A program made the position numbers and the translations under genes. 64,000 bases of DNA from Leptobacterium_A meishanense (GTDB taxonomy: Bacteria; Bacteroidota; Bacteroidia; Flavobacteriales; Flavobacteriaceae). Below, piece after piece: positions 16,790 through 25,680 of this stretch (position 1 is its first letter; each line of letters begins with the position of its first letter). Under the pieces are notes generated by a model, which had not been told where the DNA came from, made no database searches, and saw only the letters and a list, made by a program, of their open reading frames with translations. The stretch covers positions 310,001-374,000 of the forward strand of contig NZ_JBBEXE010000002.1 in the NCBI RefSeq assembly GCF_037645805.1. The letters are read 5' to 3'.

Positions 16790-16843
16790 AAAATCATGGT
16801 TATATTTATAGTAAATCAAAGAAAACATATAAAAAAACAGATT

Positions 16844-17323
16844 ATGCAGTTAAACAGTTTAGGGCTCAATGCCCAAAAAACAAATGAAATTATAAAAGAG
16901 CTCAATACATTATTAGCTAACTTTCAATTGTATTACCAAAACTTAAGAGGTATTCATTGGAATATACGTGGAAAGCGCTTTTTTGACCTCCACGTAAAGT
17001 TTGAGGAATTGTACAACGACGCACAGTTAAAAGTGGATATGGTAGCTGAGCGTGTATTAACCTTAGGGGGCACACCACTACATACTTTTGAAGATTACGT
17101 AAAGGCAGCTAAAGTCCCTGTCGGGAAGAATGTTTCCGTTGATGAAAATGCCGTAGTATTAATTGTAAATTCGTTAACCGGATTATTAAAAATAGAACGT
17201 CAAATATTAGACAAATCCGATGAGGCTAACGATGAAGGGACTAATTCTATGATGAGCGATTTCATTACGGAACAGGAAAAAACCATCTGGATGATGAAGG
17301 CATGGTTGGACGAAGAAATATGA
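16844..17323 (+). CDS. dps: Dps family DNA-protection / miniferritin protein
   Basis: 159 residues from the ATG at 16844 (MQLNSLGLNAQKTNEI). An in-frame ATG at 16796 would add a 16-residue tail without family support. The inter-subunit ferroxidase ligands of Dps are visible: H38 and H50, E54, D65 and E69 in HWNIRGKRFFDLH and DMVAERVLTLGG. Dps dodecamers bind DNA and oxidise iron with peroxide, protecting DNA. Divergence from oxyR suggests peroxide induction. A hairpin terminator follows. Confidence 0.93.
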   Translation: MQLNSLGLNAQKTNEIIKELNTLLANFQLYYQNLRGIHWNIRGKRFFDLHVKFEELYNDAQLKVDMVAERVLTLGGTPLHTFEDYVKAAKVPVGKNVSVDENAVVLIVNSLTGLLKIERQILDKSDEANDEGTNSMMSDFITEQEKTIWMMKAWLDEEI

Positions 17324-17354
17324 TATTTTTACTTTAATTAAGAATTGACATTGT

Positions 17355-17388
17355 AATCCTCATAAGTTTAACTTGTGGGGATTGTTTT
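17355..17388 (+). terminator. terminator after dps
   Basis: AATCCTCATAAGTT at 17355-17368 pairs with AACTTGTGGGGATT at 17370-17383 with two G-T pairs, followed by a short T run. It separates dps from the convergent DUF58 gene. Confidence 0.7.
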
Positions 17389-18721
17389 ATAAAAGTCCTC
17401 TAGCTTTTATTTCCAAATATTTGTTGATGGTATTGATGGTAAGATCTTCCGGTGCAGTCAAGATAGTTTGGATACCATGCTTTTGCAGTTCATTTACAAT
17501 AAGTTTTTTCTCATAAATGAATTTTTCAGCGATTGTTTTTTCAAATACTTGATAGGTAGTCTTAGCATTTTTTTTAAGCAGTTGGTTTAGTTCCGTATTC
17601 TTGAAGAAAATGACTACTAACAAATGATTTTTGGAAATGGCTTGCAGATAAGGCAATTGTCTGTGTAAGGCGCCCAACGTTTCAAAATTAGAATAAAGCA
17701 GTAATAAGCTTCGTTGTTTTAGATTGCGTTTGATATCAATATATAAACGGCCGAAATCTGATTCTACAAAATTGGTCTGAACATTGTAAAGTGTTTCCAA
17801 AATGAGGTTCATTTGGGCTTTTCGTCTTTGGGCCACTATCCGGTTTTCAATTTTACTGGAAAAACAAAACATGCCAGCTTTGTCCTGTTTTTTCAATGCG
17901 ATGTTTGATATAACCAGTGTTGCATTGATAGCATAATCCAATAAACGCAATCCATTGAATGGCATTTTCATCACACGCCCCTTATCAATTACCGAATATA
18001 CAGGTTGAGAACGTTCATCCTGATATTGGTTCACCATTAACTGGCTTTTTTTTGCAGTGGCTTTCCAATTGATATTCCGAATGTCATCGCCTTGTACGTA
18101 GTCTTTTATTTGTTCAAACTCCATTGTATGTCCAATCCTCCGTATTCTTTTCAGGCCATACTCAAAAAGACGGTTGGTAAATGCCATCAGGTCATATTTT
18201 TTTAATTGTAGGAAGGAGGGATATACAGGCACAGCAGCAGCGGACGAAAAGCTGTATTTTTTTGAAATAAGTTGAAGGGGCGAACTGATAAATACATGAA
18301 GGCTGCCAAAACGGTATTCACCACGTTCTGTAGGCCTTAATTGGTAGGTGTATTTTCGTTGATGACCACTTTTTATTTTTGAGTGGATTATGAAATCGCG
18401 TTTTTGAAATTGTATTGGTAGCTCATCAATGATTTTTATAGTAGCAACAAAAGAATGGTTGTTTTTTACATGGATATGAATGTCATTATTGTCACCATTC
18501 GATAACTTTTCGGGAGTGATGCGTTGTGCGATACTATTCTTTTTGTTCCGAAAGAGAAGTAAAACATCTATCAAAACCAACCCAAGAAAAATAAAAAACA
18601 CCAATTTAGCAATGATAAACAGGCTTTCATATAGGTACGAGAGGCTAAACAGTAGTATAATGCTCAAAACTGCGACAAAAAAGTGTTGCTCTAAATAGAG
18701 TTGTTTAAAAAACCGTTTCAC
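17387..18721 (-). CDS. DUF58 domain protein
   Basis: 444 residues. Two membrane helices lie near the N-terminus (about 12-52). The DUF58 core at about 190-260 has RRIGHTMEFEQIKDYVQGDD followed by IRNINWKATAK, and a von Willebrand A-like C-terminal part. DUF58 proteins are almost always next to a MoxR ATPase, as here: the genes overlap by one base. Together they are thought to act as a chaperone or assembly pair for membrane or periplasmic targets, but the substrate is unknown. It is the last gene of the minus-strand cluster. Confidence 0.9.
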   Translation of the reverse strand: MKRFFKQLYLEQHFFVAVLSIILLFSLSYLYESLFIIAKLVFFIFLGLVLIDVLLLFRNKKNSIAQRITPEKLSNGDNNDIHIHVKNNHSFVATIKIIDELPIQFQKRDFIIHSKIKSGHQRKYTYQLRPTERGEYRFGSLHVFISSPLQLISKKYSFSSAAAVPVYPSFLQLKKYDLMAFTNRLFEYGLKRIRRIGHTMEFEQIKDYVQGDDIRNINWKATAKKSQLMVNQYQDERSQPVYSVIDKGRVMKMPFNGLRLLDYAINATLVISNIALKKQDKAGMFCFSSKIENRIVAQRRKAQMNLILETLYNVQTNFVESDFGRLYIDIKRNLKQRSLLLLYSNFETLGALHRQLPYLQAISKNHLLVVIFFKNTELNQLLKKNAKTTYQVFEKTIAEKFIYEKKLIVNELQKHGIQTILTAPEDLTINTINKYLEIKARGLL

Positions 18722-19713
18722 TATCTGGGTATTTCAATGGTTTCCAATAATTGCTGAACTACTTTATCGGTGGTAAAGCCCTCCATTTCACGTTCAGGGG
18801 TTAGAATAATCCGATGGCGCAGTACAGGGGGCACACATCTTTTTATATCATCTGGAGTTACAAAATCGCGTCCGTTCATAGCAGCTAATGCTTTTGCAGC
18901 ATTCATAATTGCAATGGAAGCCCTCGGAGAGGCCCCAAGGTACAAATTGGCATTGGTACGAGTATTATTTACAATAGTAGCAATGTATTTTAGTAGATGG
19001 TTTTCTATGATGACCTCTTTAATGATAGCTTGATGGTTGGCTATTTCTTTTGCATTCATAACCGCTTCTATAAGTGTGTCGGCTATATGATCTTTTCTTT
19101 GATGGTTGCCTTCCAAGATATTGATTTCTTCTTCCAAGGAAGGATAATCAACATTAATTTTAAATAAGAAACGGTCCAATTGTGCTTCGGGAAGACTATA
19201 TGTACCTTCTTGCTCTATGGGGTTTTGGGTAGCGAAAACCAAAAATGGTGTTTGAAGGGTGTTTTGTGTCCCATCAATAGTTATTTGCCGTTCTGCCATT
19301 ACTTCGAACAGGGCAGCTTGTGTTTTAGCAGGAGCCCGGTTAATTTCATCTATAAGGATGATGTTGGAGAATACAGGGCCTTTTTTAAACTCAAACTCAT
19401 TGGTTTTTACATTGAATACAGAAGTTCCAATGATGTCGCTTGGCATTAGATCAGGGGTAAACTGAATCCGGCTGAAGTCAACATTCATGGTTTTGGCCAA
19501 GAGTTTTGCGGTGACAGTTTTGGCAACGCCGGGAACCCCTTCTATAAGCGAATGTCCATTTGCAAGGATAGAAACAATGAGAAATTCAATCATTTCTTCT
19601 TGCCCTACAATCACTTTTTTTAGTTCTAGTTTGATTTTGTTTACTGCTTCTTGAAGCCCTTTAAGGTCGATACGGTTACTAAATGTGCTGTTCTCGTTTT
19701 CTTGTGTGTTCAT
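18721..19713 (-). CDS. MoxR family AAA+ ATPase
   Basis: 330 residues. Walker A GVPGVAKT at about 60, Walker B IILIDEINRAPAKTQAALFEVMAER around 120, sensor 1 VFATQNPIEQEGTYSLPEAQLDRF and the C-terminal SPRASIAIMNAAKALAAMNGR lid motif are all present (long stretches are cited by ends). MoxR ATPases work as hexamers with VWA or DUF58 partners in maturation of other proteins. Gene order with DUF58 and DUF4129 fits the usual arrangement. Confidence 0.94.
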   Translation of the reverse strand: MNTQENENSTFSNRIDLKGLQEAVNKIKLELKKVIVGQEEMIEFLIVSILANGHSLIEGVPGVAKTVTAKLLAKTMNVDFSRIQFTPDLMPSDIIGTSVFNVKTNEFEFKKGPVFSNIILIDEINRAPAKTQAALFEVMAERQITIDGTQNTLQTPFLVFATQNPIEQEGTYSLPEAQLDRFLFKINVDYPSLEEEINILEGNHQRKDHIADTLIEAVMNAKEIANHQAIIKEVIIENHLLKYIATIVNNTRTNANLYLGASPRASIAIMNAAKALAAMNGRDFVTPDDIKRCVPPVLRHRIILTPEREMEGFTTDKVVQQLLETIEIPR

Positions 19714-19718
19714 GCCGG

Positions 19719-20900
19719 CTATGTATTTTTATATGATTCTATTTTTTTGTTAAGTTCAATAAGTTGTTGTTCAGTATGTGTTGTATTGCTTCTAAGCTTT
19801 TCAATATATTTAATAAGTACTTGTGTTTCTTCTATTGTTTTCCCTGATTTTATAGCCAATCGTTCTATAAAATGATTGTCGAGTCTTTCTGTATTTAAAA
19901 AGAATTCAGACCGTACAAATTCTAAAAAATAAACTATTTTTTTGCGAACAATGTTGCTGTAATCTTTATGTTGAAAATAGAGGTTACCAATAGTTTGCGT
20001 AAATGCTACAGAGGCATTTTCCAAGGGTTTCACTACAGGAATGATCCGTTGTTCTCTTTTTCCCTTGAACAGGACAAATAGAAAAATAGTGCTTATGGTA
20101 AGGTAATAGGTCCACTTTAAGGCATCTTGGTTTAAAACATAACGCATAGGTGAATCTATAATAATCCTACCGTCTTTTTTATAATCGTCCCAAAAGATAA
20201 CTTCACTAGGGAAGTATGACAATGTGTTTGCTACATACTCACCATTTCCTCTAAGCATGTAATAATTAGTATAAGCTTTCGGAAGGGTGCTGATGTAGAA
20301 GCTTCCACTCCCTCTTTTTAGTTTTATGAAATTAACTTCCTTTTCTTTTTTCTTTGTGGCATTCCTGTACCCTAATATTGTTGTATTGATAGTATCAAAA
20401 GAAGAAAAATAAGACTCATTAATGCCTCTTGCGTATTTATACCCCTTATTTTTAAACACAGAATTTGCCAATGAGATAGTGATCGTGTCTTCTGTCAATC
20501 CATATGCCGTATAGGTGTCTATTTTTAGAGAGTCCCGTAGCATATAATCAAAACTATTGGCAGCCAAAAACACATTATTACCTGTTTCCACATAGTCCAA
20601 CAATTTCTGGAGCTCTTGCTCATCAAACTCAAGATAGCTGTTTATAAACAGGTAGGTTGATGAAGGAATGTCGCCTTCTACTAATTCCAGATAGGCACTC
20701 CGATCTATTTTCTTAATAGTTTTATCAGGAAAGAGGCTTTCTAGCTCATTGTATAAAACATAGCAACCAAAAGGGATTTTATCGGCTGAGGTGAAAGAAT
20801 CCTTCCAGTTAACAGGCTTAGGGCGCACCACTTCAGTAATAATAATAGCTATTAGTACTGCTAAAAATAACCCGATAATTATTTTTGATTTTCTATCCAA
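19719..20900 (-). CDS. DUF4350 domain membrane protein
   Basis: 393 residues. Membrane helices lie near 7-25 and 265-285, with a periplasmic domain between. The periplasmic part starts DSFTSADKIPFGCYVLYNEL and continues ...LFINSYLEFDEQELQKLLDYVETGNNVFLAAN, the DUF4350 signature of a Rossmann-like sheet. The C-terminal cytoplasmic tail is helical. It lies 5 nt upstream of the MoxR gene and overlaps the DUF4129 gene by 8 nt. Function unknown; context places it in the MoxR/DUF58 system. Confidence 0.82.
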   Translation of the reverse strand: MDRKSKIIIGLFLAVLIAIIITEVVRPKPVNWKDSFTSADKIPFGCYVLYNELESLFPDKTIKKIDRSAYLELVEGDIPSSTYLFINSYLEFDEQELQKLLDYVETGNNVFLAANSFDYMLRDSLKIDTYTAYGLTEDTITISLANSVFKNKGYKYARGINESYFSSFDTINTTILGYRNATKKKEKEVNFIKLKRGSGSFYISTLPKAYTNYYMLRGNGEYVANTLSYFPSEVIFWDDYKKDGRIIIDSPMRYVLNQDALKWTYYLTISTIFLFVLFKGKREQRIIPVVKPLENASVAFTQTIGNLYFQHKDYSNIVRKKIVYFLEFVRSEFFLNTERLDNHFIERLAIKSGKTIEETQVLIKYIEKLRSNTTHTEQQLIELNKKIESYKNT

Positions 20901-21630
20901 AATGTTTGTTTATAAGTTGCTCTAACATTTTAAAATTTTCCTGTGCGTTCTCAAAAAGAGGTTCATCAATATAAAATTCCCCGTACCATACGTACTCGTA
21001 CCAAAAGGAAGTTTTTTGAAAAGCATTTTTAATTTCGGGATGGTCAATTTCATTAGCATACTCAGTATTTGTTTTTTGATAATGCCAACTGATCAGTTTA
21101 TGTAAGGATAATTTTTTTAATGACATTAAATATAAGTACCTGACTGCCAACCTATAGTTTCCTTCTAGAAGAGCTTTTTTAATAAATTCATCTAAGTCTA
21201 CGGCTGTTATATTATCTTCTGAAATTTCAATAGGGGCAATTGTTTTGGCAGTTTTATTGAACAATGATGAAATATTTTCATTAGTAAGAAAGCGTATCAA
21301 TAAGTACAGCGCAAAAATGCCCAACAACACATAAATAATAATTTCTATGATTGCTAATGCTTGAGGAGAGATACTAACACCAAAGAGCTCTGAAATTCCT
21401 TTTGTTATCCAGTTTATGAATCGCGAAATAAGATTTTGAGCTTCCCCTGTTTTTGCATCGTAGTTATATTCATTGCTTTTATAACGGTTCTCAAAACCTT
21501 CATCAAATGACTTTATGATAATGGGGCCTTCATCTCTTTTTATTTTGATAGAATCATTTGTAGCCTTTCCGTAAGAAAAAACGGAAATAAAAACAACTAT
21601 GTAAATACATAATTTATTCACTATCAGCAC
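20893..21630 (-). CDS. DUF4129-type membrane protein
   Basis: 245 residues. An N-terminal signal or membrane helix (about 5-22), a periplasmic segment, a second helix (about 93-115) and a cytoplasmic C-terminal domain. The last 100 residues have the DUF4129 pattern: GNYRLAVRYLYLMSLKKLS, then YEYVWYGEFYIDEPLF. DUF4129 is often found with MoxR-DUF58 pairs. It overlaps both neighbours (8 nt and 17 nt), so translation is probably coupled. Confidence 0.78.
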   Translation of the reverse strand: MLIVNKLCIYIVVFISVFSYGKATNDSIKIKRDEGPIIIKSFDEGFENRYKSNEYNYDAKTGEAQNLISRFINWITKGISELFGVSISPQALAIIEIIIYVLLGIFALYLLIRFLTNENISSLFNKTAKTIAPIEISEDNITAVDLDEFIKKALLEGNYRLAVRYLYLMSLKKLSLHKLISWHYQKTNTEYANEIDHPEIKNAFQKTSFWYEYVWYGEFYIDEPLFENAQENFKMLEQLINKHFG

Positions 21631-22552
21631 CTATTTGTTGTATTTTTTCCTGGGCATTTGTGTTGTATTCTTTTTCATGAAGGTTAAAGAACAAAATACC
21701 ATTTATGAACTGTGATAATGATTGCGAATATGCAGTAATAATTAATACACAACTAAGCCCCAAGGAATAAACTACTTTTGCAAAAACTGACTCCCCTACA
21801 ACCAGGTCAGTATCTACCACATGAAAAGTATAGATGCCTATAATGATTCCGGGAATAGATAGAGCAAATAGCACGAGTAGGCCTACAAGTAGTCCTAAGA
21901 TAAAATTTACACCAACAGATTTCCAGAAATTCCCCATCACAAGCTTCCAACCTTCCCCCAAGGCATCAGTAACCCCTTTTCCCTGATAGAGCATACACAT
22001 AAATGATACGCCTATCCATGCACTTAATGAAAACGACATAATATATTGAATAAACATCCCTATGATAGGGATAAAAGCGAGAACGACACTTATAATCATG
22101 ACCACTACATAAATAGCAATAATTAAAAGAATGAACCCAAGAATACTACCAAGTCTTTTATTTATAAGTTTCCATAAATCTTGTTTCGTAAAATGGGCCC
22201 CTTTATTCTTCTCATAATGGATCATATAAGAAGATGCCAAGCTGTAATTCATAATGGCAACAATTATGAATGTTATGAAAAATAGTGCGCCACCTAGTAT
22301 TAAATATGCCAAATAGTAATCATCGCTAGTCAGGTTAGTACCCTGAAAAAATTCTTCCCCTTCAGTAATGAGACCAAGAAAACCAGATATTAACAAATAA
22401 CTGATAATCAAAAAAACAATTAAAAAAATACCATTATAACTAATGAAGATATTGGTGAACTTTTTGATATTTTGTTTAAAAAAATCAAAATAAACAGCGA
22501 TGATTTCACCAAAATCCCTGTTTACTTTAAGCTCAATGAATTCTTTTTTCAT
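21614..22552 (-). CDS. multi-pass membrane protein of the MoxR/DUF58 cluster
   Basis: 312 residues with about six hydrophobic helices, roughly at 38-60, 88-108, 135-165, 175-195, 210-240 and 255-280. I do not recognise a named family with certainty; the layout resembles glycerophosphodiester phosphodiesterase membrane-domain or DUF4013-like proteins. It overlaps the DUF4129 gene by 17 nt and the SpoIIM gene by 20 nt, a sign of tight co-translation. A membrane role in this cluster is the only inference. Confidence 0.7.
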   Translation of the reverse strand: MKKEFIELKVNRDFGEIIAVYFDFFKQNIKKFTNIFISYNGIFLIVFLIISYLLISGFLGLITEGEEFFQGTNLTSDDYYLAYLILGGALFFITFIIVAIMNYSLASSYMIHYEKNKGAHFTKQDLWKLINKRLGSILGFILLIIAIYVVVMIISVVLAFIPIIGMFIQYIMSFSLSAWIGVSFMCMLYQGKGVTDALGEGWKLVMGNFWKSVGVNFILGLLVGLLVLFALSIPGIIIGIYTFHVVDTDLVVGESVFAKVVYSLGLSCVLIITAYSQSLSQFINGILFFNLHEKEYNTNAQEKIQQIGADSE

Positions 22553-23501
22553 AGGATCTGTTCAATAGAATTGGATAAACAATATAATAATAAATAATCA
22601 ATGCAAGTGACATAAAAATAATGGTAAAAGCCAACCATACAGGCATATTGGAATAACGGGTAATAAACCCTTCTATAAAACCGGCAATGATAAAAAAGGG
22701 AACCGTACTAACCACTATTTTTAAACCGTCTTTGGCTCCTCTTACAAAAGAAACTCTCCGGGAATAGGTTTTCGGAAATAAAATACTGTTTCCCATTGCC
22801 AATCCTGCACATCCGGCAATAATAATGACTGATATTTCGATAGTGCCATGTAGCCATACTTGCTTTGTTGCCTGGAACAGTACCCCTTGTGTATAAAAAA
22901 AGGTCATAAATGAGCCCAGCATCACTCCATTGGTAAAAAGGATATAGGCAGTACCTATACTGGTTATTACCCCAAAAGCATATGCCAAAAAGGCAACCCG
23001 TATGTTATTGATAGTAATTCCCAAAAAAGTACCTATTTCACTACCACTTTTATATATAGCTGTAGGGTCTCCATCTTCTATATTGTTCAATGTCTCATTT
23101 ACATATGCATCACCGAGTATAAGGCGGACAAAACTGGTATCGTTTAGAGCAGATAGCGAACCTATCACTGCTGCGATGAAGAAAATTAAAAACGAATAAC
23201 CAAGGGTTTTGTGGTATTGCCTAAAAAATAACGGGAATTCTGTTTTCCAGAAGCTTACAATCCGGTTTTTATGCTCTTTTTTGTTGCTGTATATTTTTTG
23301 ATGCGCTTGAGAGGTCAATGAATTGAGGTACAAAAGGGTTTTGCTTTCTTTGTAATAAGTTTGTGCATAGGCCAAATCGTTTGTAAGCTGAATATAATAA
23401 TCAGCTAATTTATCAGGGTCTATCTTTGCATTAAAGGAGATCGCTTTTTCAAAAGCGATCCATTTTTCCTTATTTTGCTTAATAAAAGCTGCTTCGCGCA
23501 T
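22533..23501 (-). CDS. stage II sporulation protein M (SpoIIM/DUF95) family membrane protein
   Basis: 322 residues from the ATG at 23501 (MREAAFIKQNKEKW), the usual start; an in-frame upstream start would add 11 residues. The N-terminal 100 residues are helical and cytoplasmic, then come five or more helices with NNIRVAFLAYAFGVITSIGTAYIL and IEISVIIIAGCAGLAMGNSILFP, typical of SpoIIM. In a non-sporulating bacterium the name is only historical; such genes commonly stand next to RDD and MoxR/DUF58 genes. It is the first gene of the minus-strand cluster. Confidence 0.88.
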   Translation of the reverse strand: MREAAFIKQNKEKWIAFEKAISFNAKIDPDKLADYYIQLTNDLAYAQTYYKESKTLLYLNSLTSQAHQKIYSNKKEHKNRIVSFWKTEFPLFFRQYHKTLGYSFLIFFIAAVIGSLSALNDTSFVRLILGDAYVNETLNNIEDGDPTAIYKSGSEIGTFLGITINNIRVAFLAYAFGVITSIGTAYILFTNGVMLGSFMTFFYTQGVLFQATKQVWLHGTIEISVIIIAGCAGLAMGNSILFPKTYSRRVSFVRGAKDGLKIVVSTVPFFIIAGFIEGFITRYSNMPVWLAFTIIFMSLALIIYYYIVYPILLNRSYEKRIH

Positions 23502-23542
23502 TATGAAATAAATAATGGTTAAAGATAAAAACAAATCTAACT

Positions 23543-24268
23543 ATGGCAAATTTGGCTATCAATACCGCACAAAATGTAAACTTAGACTATAAGATTGTCA
23601 GTATAGGGGAACGCATAGTGGCTTTCCTAATAGACGGTTTCATTTTATATATGTATGCCTTATTGGTAAATTATGTTGGAGACGCTTTCAGGGATGTTTT
23701 AAATGACAACTGGTCTGTATTTGGTTTTATGTCGTTACTATTTCTTCCGGCTATGTTTTATAGCTTGTTGATGCACATTCTTTTTAATGGACAAACGGTA
23801 GGGAAAATGATCATGAAGATTAAAGTAGTTAAGGTTGATGGAACACCTGTACATTGGTCATCATACAGTATCCGGTGGATGCTGCGTTTAGTGGATATTT
23901 GGCTTTTCATAGGTGCTATAGGGATTTTATCCATTCTCTTTACGGATAGAAGGCAACGGTTAGGTGATGCAGCTGCAGGAACAGTAGTCATAAGTACCAA
24001 GAGAAAAACAAAAATTTCTCATACCATTTTAGAAGAGGTAGCAACCGATTACACACCTACTTTTTTAAATGTCACAAAGCTAACGGACAAAGATGTACGG
24101 TTAATAAAGGAAACATATAGAACGGCTAAACGGACGGCCGATCATAAAACGTTGAAACAATTGAGGAACAGAGTAGAAGAAGTGCTCGAAACAACATCAG
24201 AATTATACGATATTCAATATTTAGACACGATTTTAAGGGATTACAACTACTACACCCAGAACATGTAA
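23543..24268 (+). CDS. RDD family membrane protein
   Basis: 241 residues. The RDD domain covers about 20-150, with RIVAFLIDGFILYMYALL (conserved Arg and Asp), a NGQTVGKMIMKIKVV loop and LLRL-like second Asp region ending DRRQRLGDAAAGTVVI. About 90 cytoplasmic, charged residues follow. It is divergent from the SpoIIM gene with only 41 nt between, and this head-to-head pair is a conserved feature of the MoxR/DUF58 cluster in Bacteroidota as I recall it. Function of RDD proteins is mostly unknown; some are ion exchangers. Confidence 0.88.
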   Translation: MANLAINTAQNVNLDYKIVSIGERIVAFLIDGFILYMYALLVNYVGDAFRDVLNDNWSVFGFMSLLFLPAMFYSLLMHILFNGQTVGKMIMKIKVVKVDGTPVHWSSYSIRWMLRLVDIWLFIGAIGILSILFTDRRQRLGDAAAGTVVISTKRKTKISHTILEEVATDYTPTFLNVTKLTDKDVRLIKETYRTAKRTADHKTLKQLRNRVEEVLETTSELYDIQYLDTILRDYNYYTQNM

Positions 24269-24272
24269 CAGT

Positions 24273-24992
24273 TTATTGTTCAACAATAGTTACACTATCA
24301 ATAACAATATTTTGCAACGGCCACTCCCCGGCATCAGTAGGTTGTGCATTAATCTTGTCAACCACTTCCATTCCCTGAATAACCCTTCCAAAAGCAGTAT
24401 AATCATCATCAAGGTGGTAAGACCCCGGTTTTTTTACTACAATAAAAAACTCATAAGGAGAGGCTAACTTATGCGGATTGTCAATATCGCTACTGGGCAT
24501 GGAAATAGTCCCTCTATGGTGTTTATACCCTTTTCGGGTATCCGGAGGTAGTAAATAACGCCCTATAGCTTTTCGTTTTTCACTTATCTTTTTATTATCG
24601 GCATTCCCGCCTTGAATGATAAAATCTTTGACAACCCTATGAAAGTAGGAACCATTAAAATAGCCTTTTTTGGTTAAGTAAATAAAATTAGCCCTATGAT
24701 AAGGAGTCCTGTCATAAAGTTCTACGACAAAACTTCCGAACCGTGTGGATATTTTTACTTTGTTCTCTTTATGTTTTTTAGCATATTCAAAAAAGAAAGG
24801 AATGGCATTGTCTTCATTGAGGACAAAAGGCTCCTTCTTTTTTTCTTGAATAGTATCTTTTTCAGGAGCTTTTTTTTGAATGCTATCAATAGTAGAAACT
24901 GCTTGTCTAGCTTTTTTTTCAGGTTTTTCCTGACAAGCTGTTATAATAATAAATAGTAATATTGCATAAAAGTTAGAGGATATTAGTAACAT
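24273..24992 (-). CDS. cyclophilin-type peptidylprolyl isomerase, lipoprotein
   Basis: 239 residues. The N-terminus is hydrophobic and ends in IIITACQEK, a lipoprotein signal with the Cys at 20, although it lacks the usual positive residues before the hydrophobic stretch. The isomerase domain is at about 75-239, with FHRVVKDFIIQGG (catalytic Arg, Phe and Gln), PYEFFIV and YTAFGRVIQGMEVVDKI; the position that is His126 in human cyclophilin A is Tyr. It would catalyse proline isomerisation in the periplasm. Its start codon shares CATG with the start of the divergent Nudix gene. Confidence 0.9.
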   Translation of the reverse strand: MLLISSNFYAILLFIIITACQEKPEKKARQAVSTIDSIQKKAPEKDTIQEKKKEPFVLNEDNAIPFFFEYAKKHKENKVKISTRFGSFVVELYDRTPYHRANFIYLTKKGYFNGSYFHRVVKDFIIQGGNADNKKISEKRKAIGRYLLPPDTRKGYKHHRGTISMPSSDIDNPHKLASPYEFFIVVKKPGSYHLDDDYTAFGRVIQGMEVVDKINAQPTDAGEWPLQNIVIDSVTIVEQ

Positions 24993-25632
24993 GGATTTTG
25001 ATATTTTTTCTAAATCAGTTTCAAAAATAACAAATCTGCCACTTCCGGGGGAAACTTCACACTATAAGATGGCTCCACAGTTACGTTTAAAAGAATTAAA
25101 TGCCATTAACATAGAAGAACGAAACCCGAAAAAAGCAGCGGTTTTGATATTATTGTACCCGGATGTAGATTTGCAAACTAATTTTGTGCTTATTCACAGA
25201 AAAAAATACCCTGGAACCCACTCAGGCCAGATTAGTTTCCCGGGTGGAAAAGTTGAAAAGAAAGACATTGATTTACGAGCAACTGCCTTGAGGGAAACAC
25301 ATGAGGAGATAGGAGTGTCTTCTGAAAAAATTAAATTAATCCGTTCATTATCAGAAGTGTATATTCCACCTAGTAATTTTATGGTATATCCTTTTATGGG
25401 AATAACGAATGAATTTCCTGTTTTTTCTCGACAAGAAAGTGAAGTGGAACAAATTGTAGAGGTGCCATTAGCAAATTTCATGGACGATACAAATGTATAT
25501 ACTGAAGAACTGACTACTTTTTATGCTAAGAATATAACTGTTCCTGTTTTTAAATTGAACGGTCATGTTGTTTGGGGGGCAACTGCCATGATGCTCAGCG
25601 AAGTTAAAGAGCTATTAAAACATGTGCTTTAA
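24991..25632 (+). CDS. CoA pyrophosphatase (Nudix hydrolase, NudL-like)
   Basis: 213 residues. The start MDFDIFSKSVSKITNLPLPG and KMAPQLR are family-typical. The Nudix box reads FPGGKVEKKDIDLRATALRE followed by THEEIGV, with the catalytic Glu residues in REXXEE. The spacing and the upstream SGQISFPGG match CoA-diphosphate hydrolases, which cleave CoA to phosphopantetheine and adenosine 3',5'-bisphosphate. The acyltransferase gene follows 48 nt later on the same strand. Confidence 0.88.
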   Translation: MDFDIFSKSVSKITNLPLPGETSHYKMAPQLRLKELNAINIEERNPKKAAVLILLYPDVDLQTNFVLIHRKKYPGTHSGQISFPGGKVEKKDIDLRATALRETHEEIGVSSEKIKLIRSLSEVYIPPSNFMVYPFMGITNEFPVFSRQESEVEQIVEVPLANFMDDTNVYTEELTTFYAKNITVPVFKLNGHVVWGATAMMLSEVKELLKHVL

Positions 25633-25680
25633 CACATATTATTTCATACTTTCGCTATCTGACAAAGACTAAATGTTTTT

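Noticed and set aside
22533..23501. Sporulation function for the SpoIIM homologue
   Set aside because: No other sporulation gene is present and the organism type does not sporulate; the homologue is part of the MoxR/DUF58 cluster.
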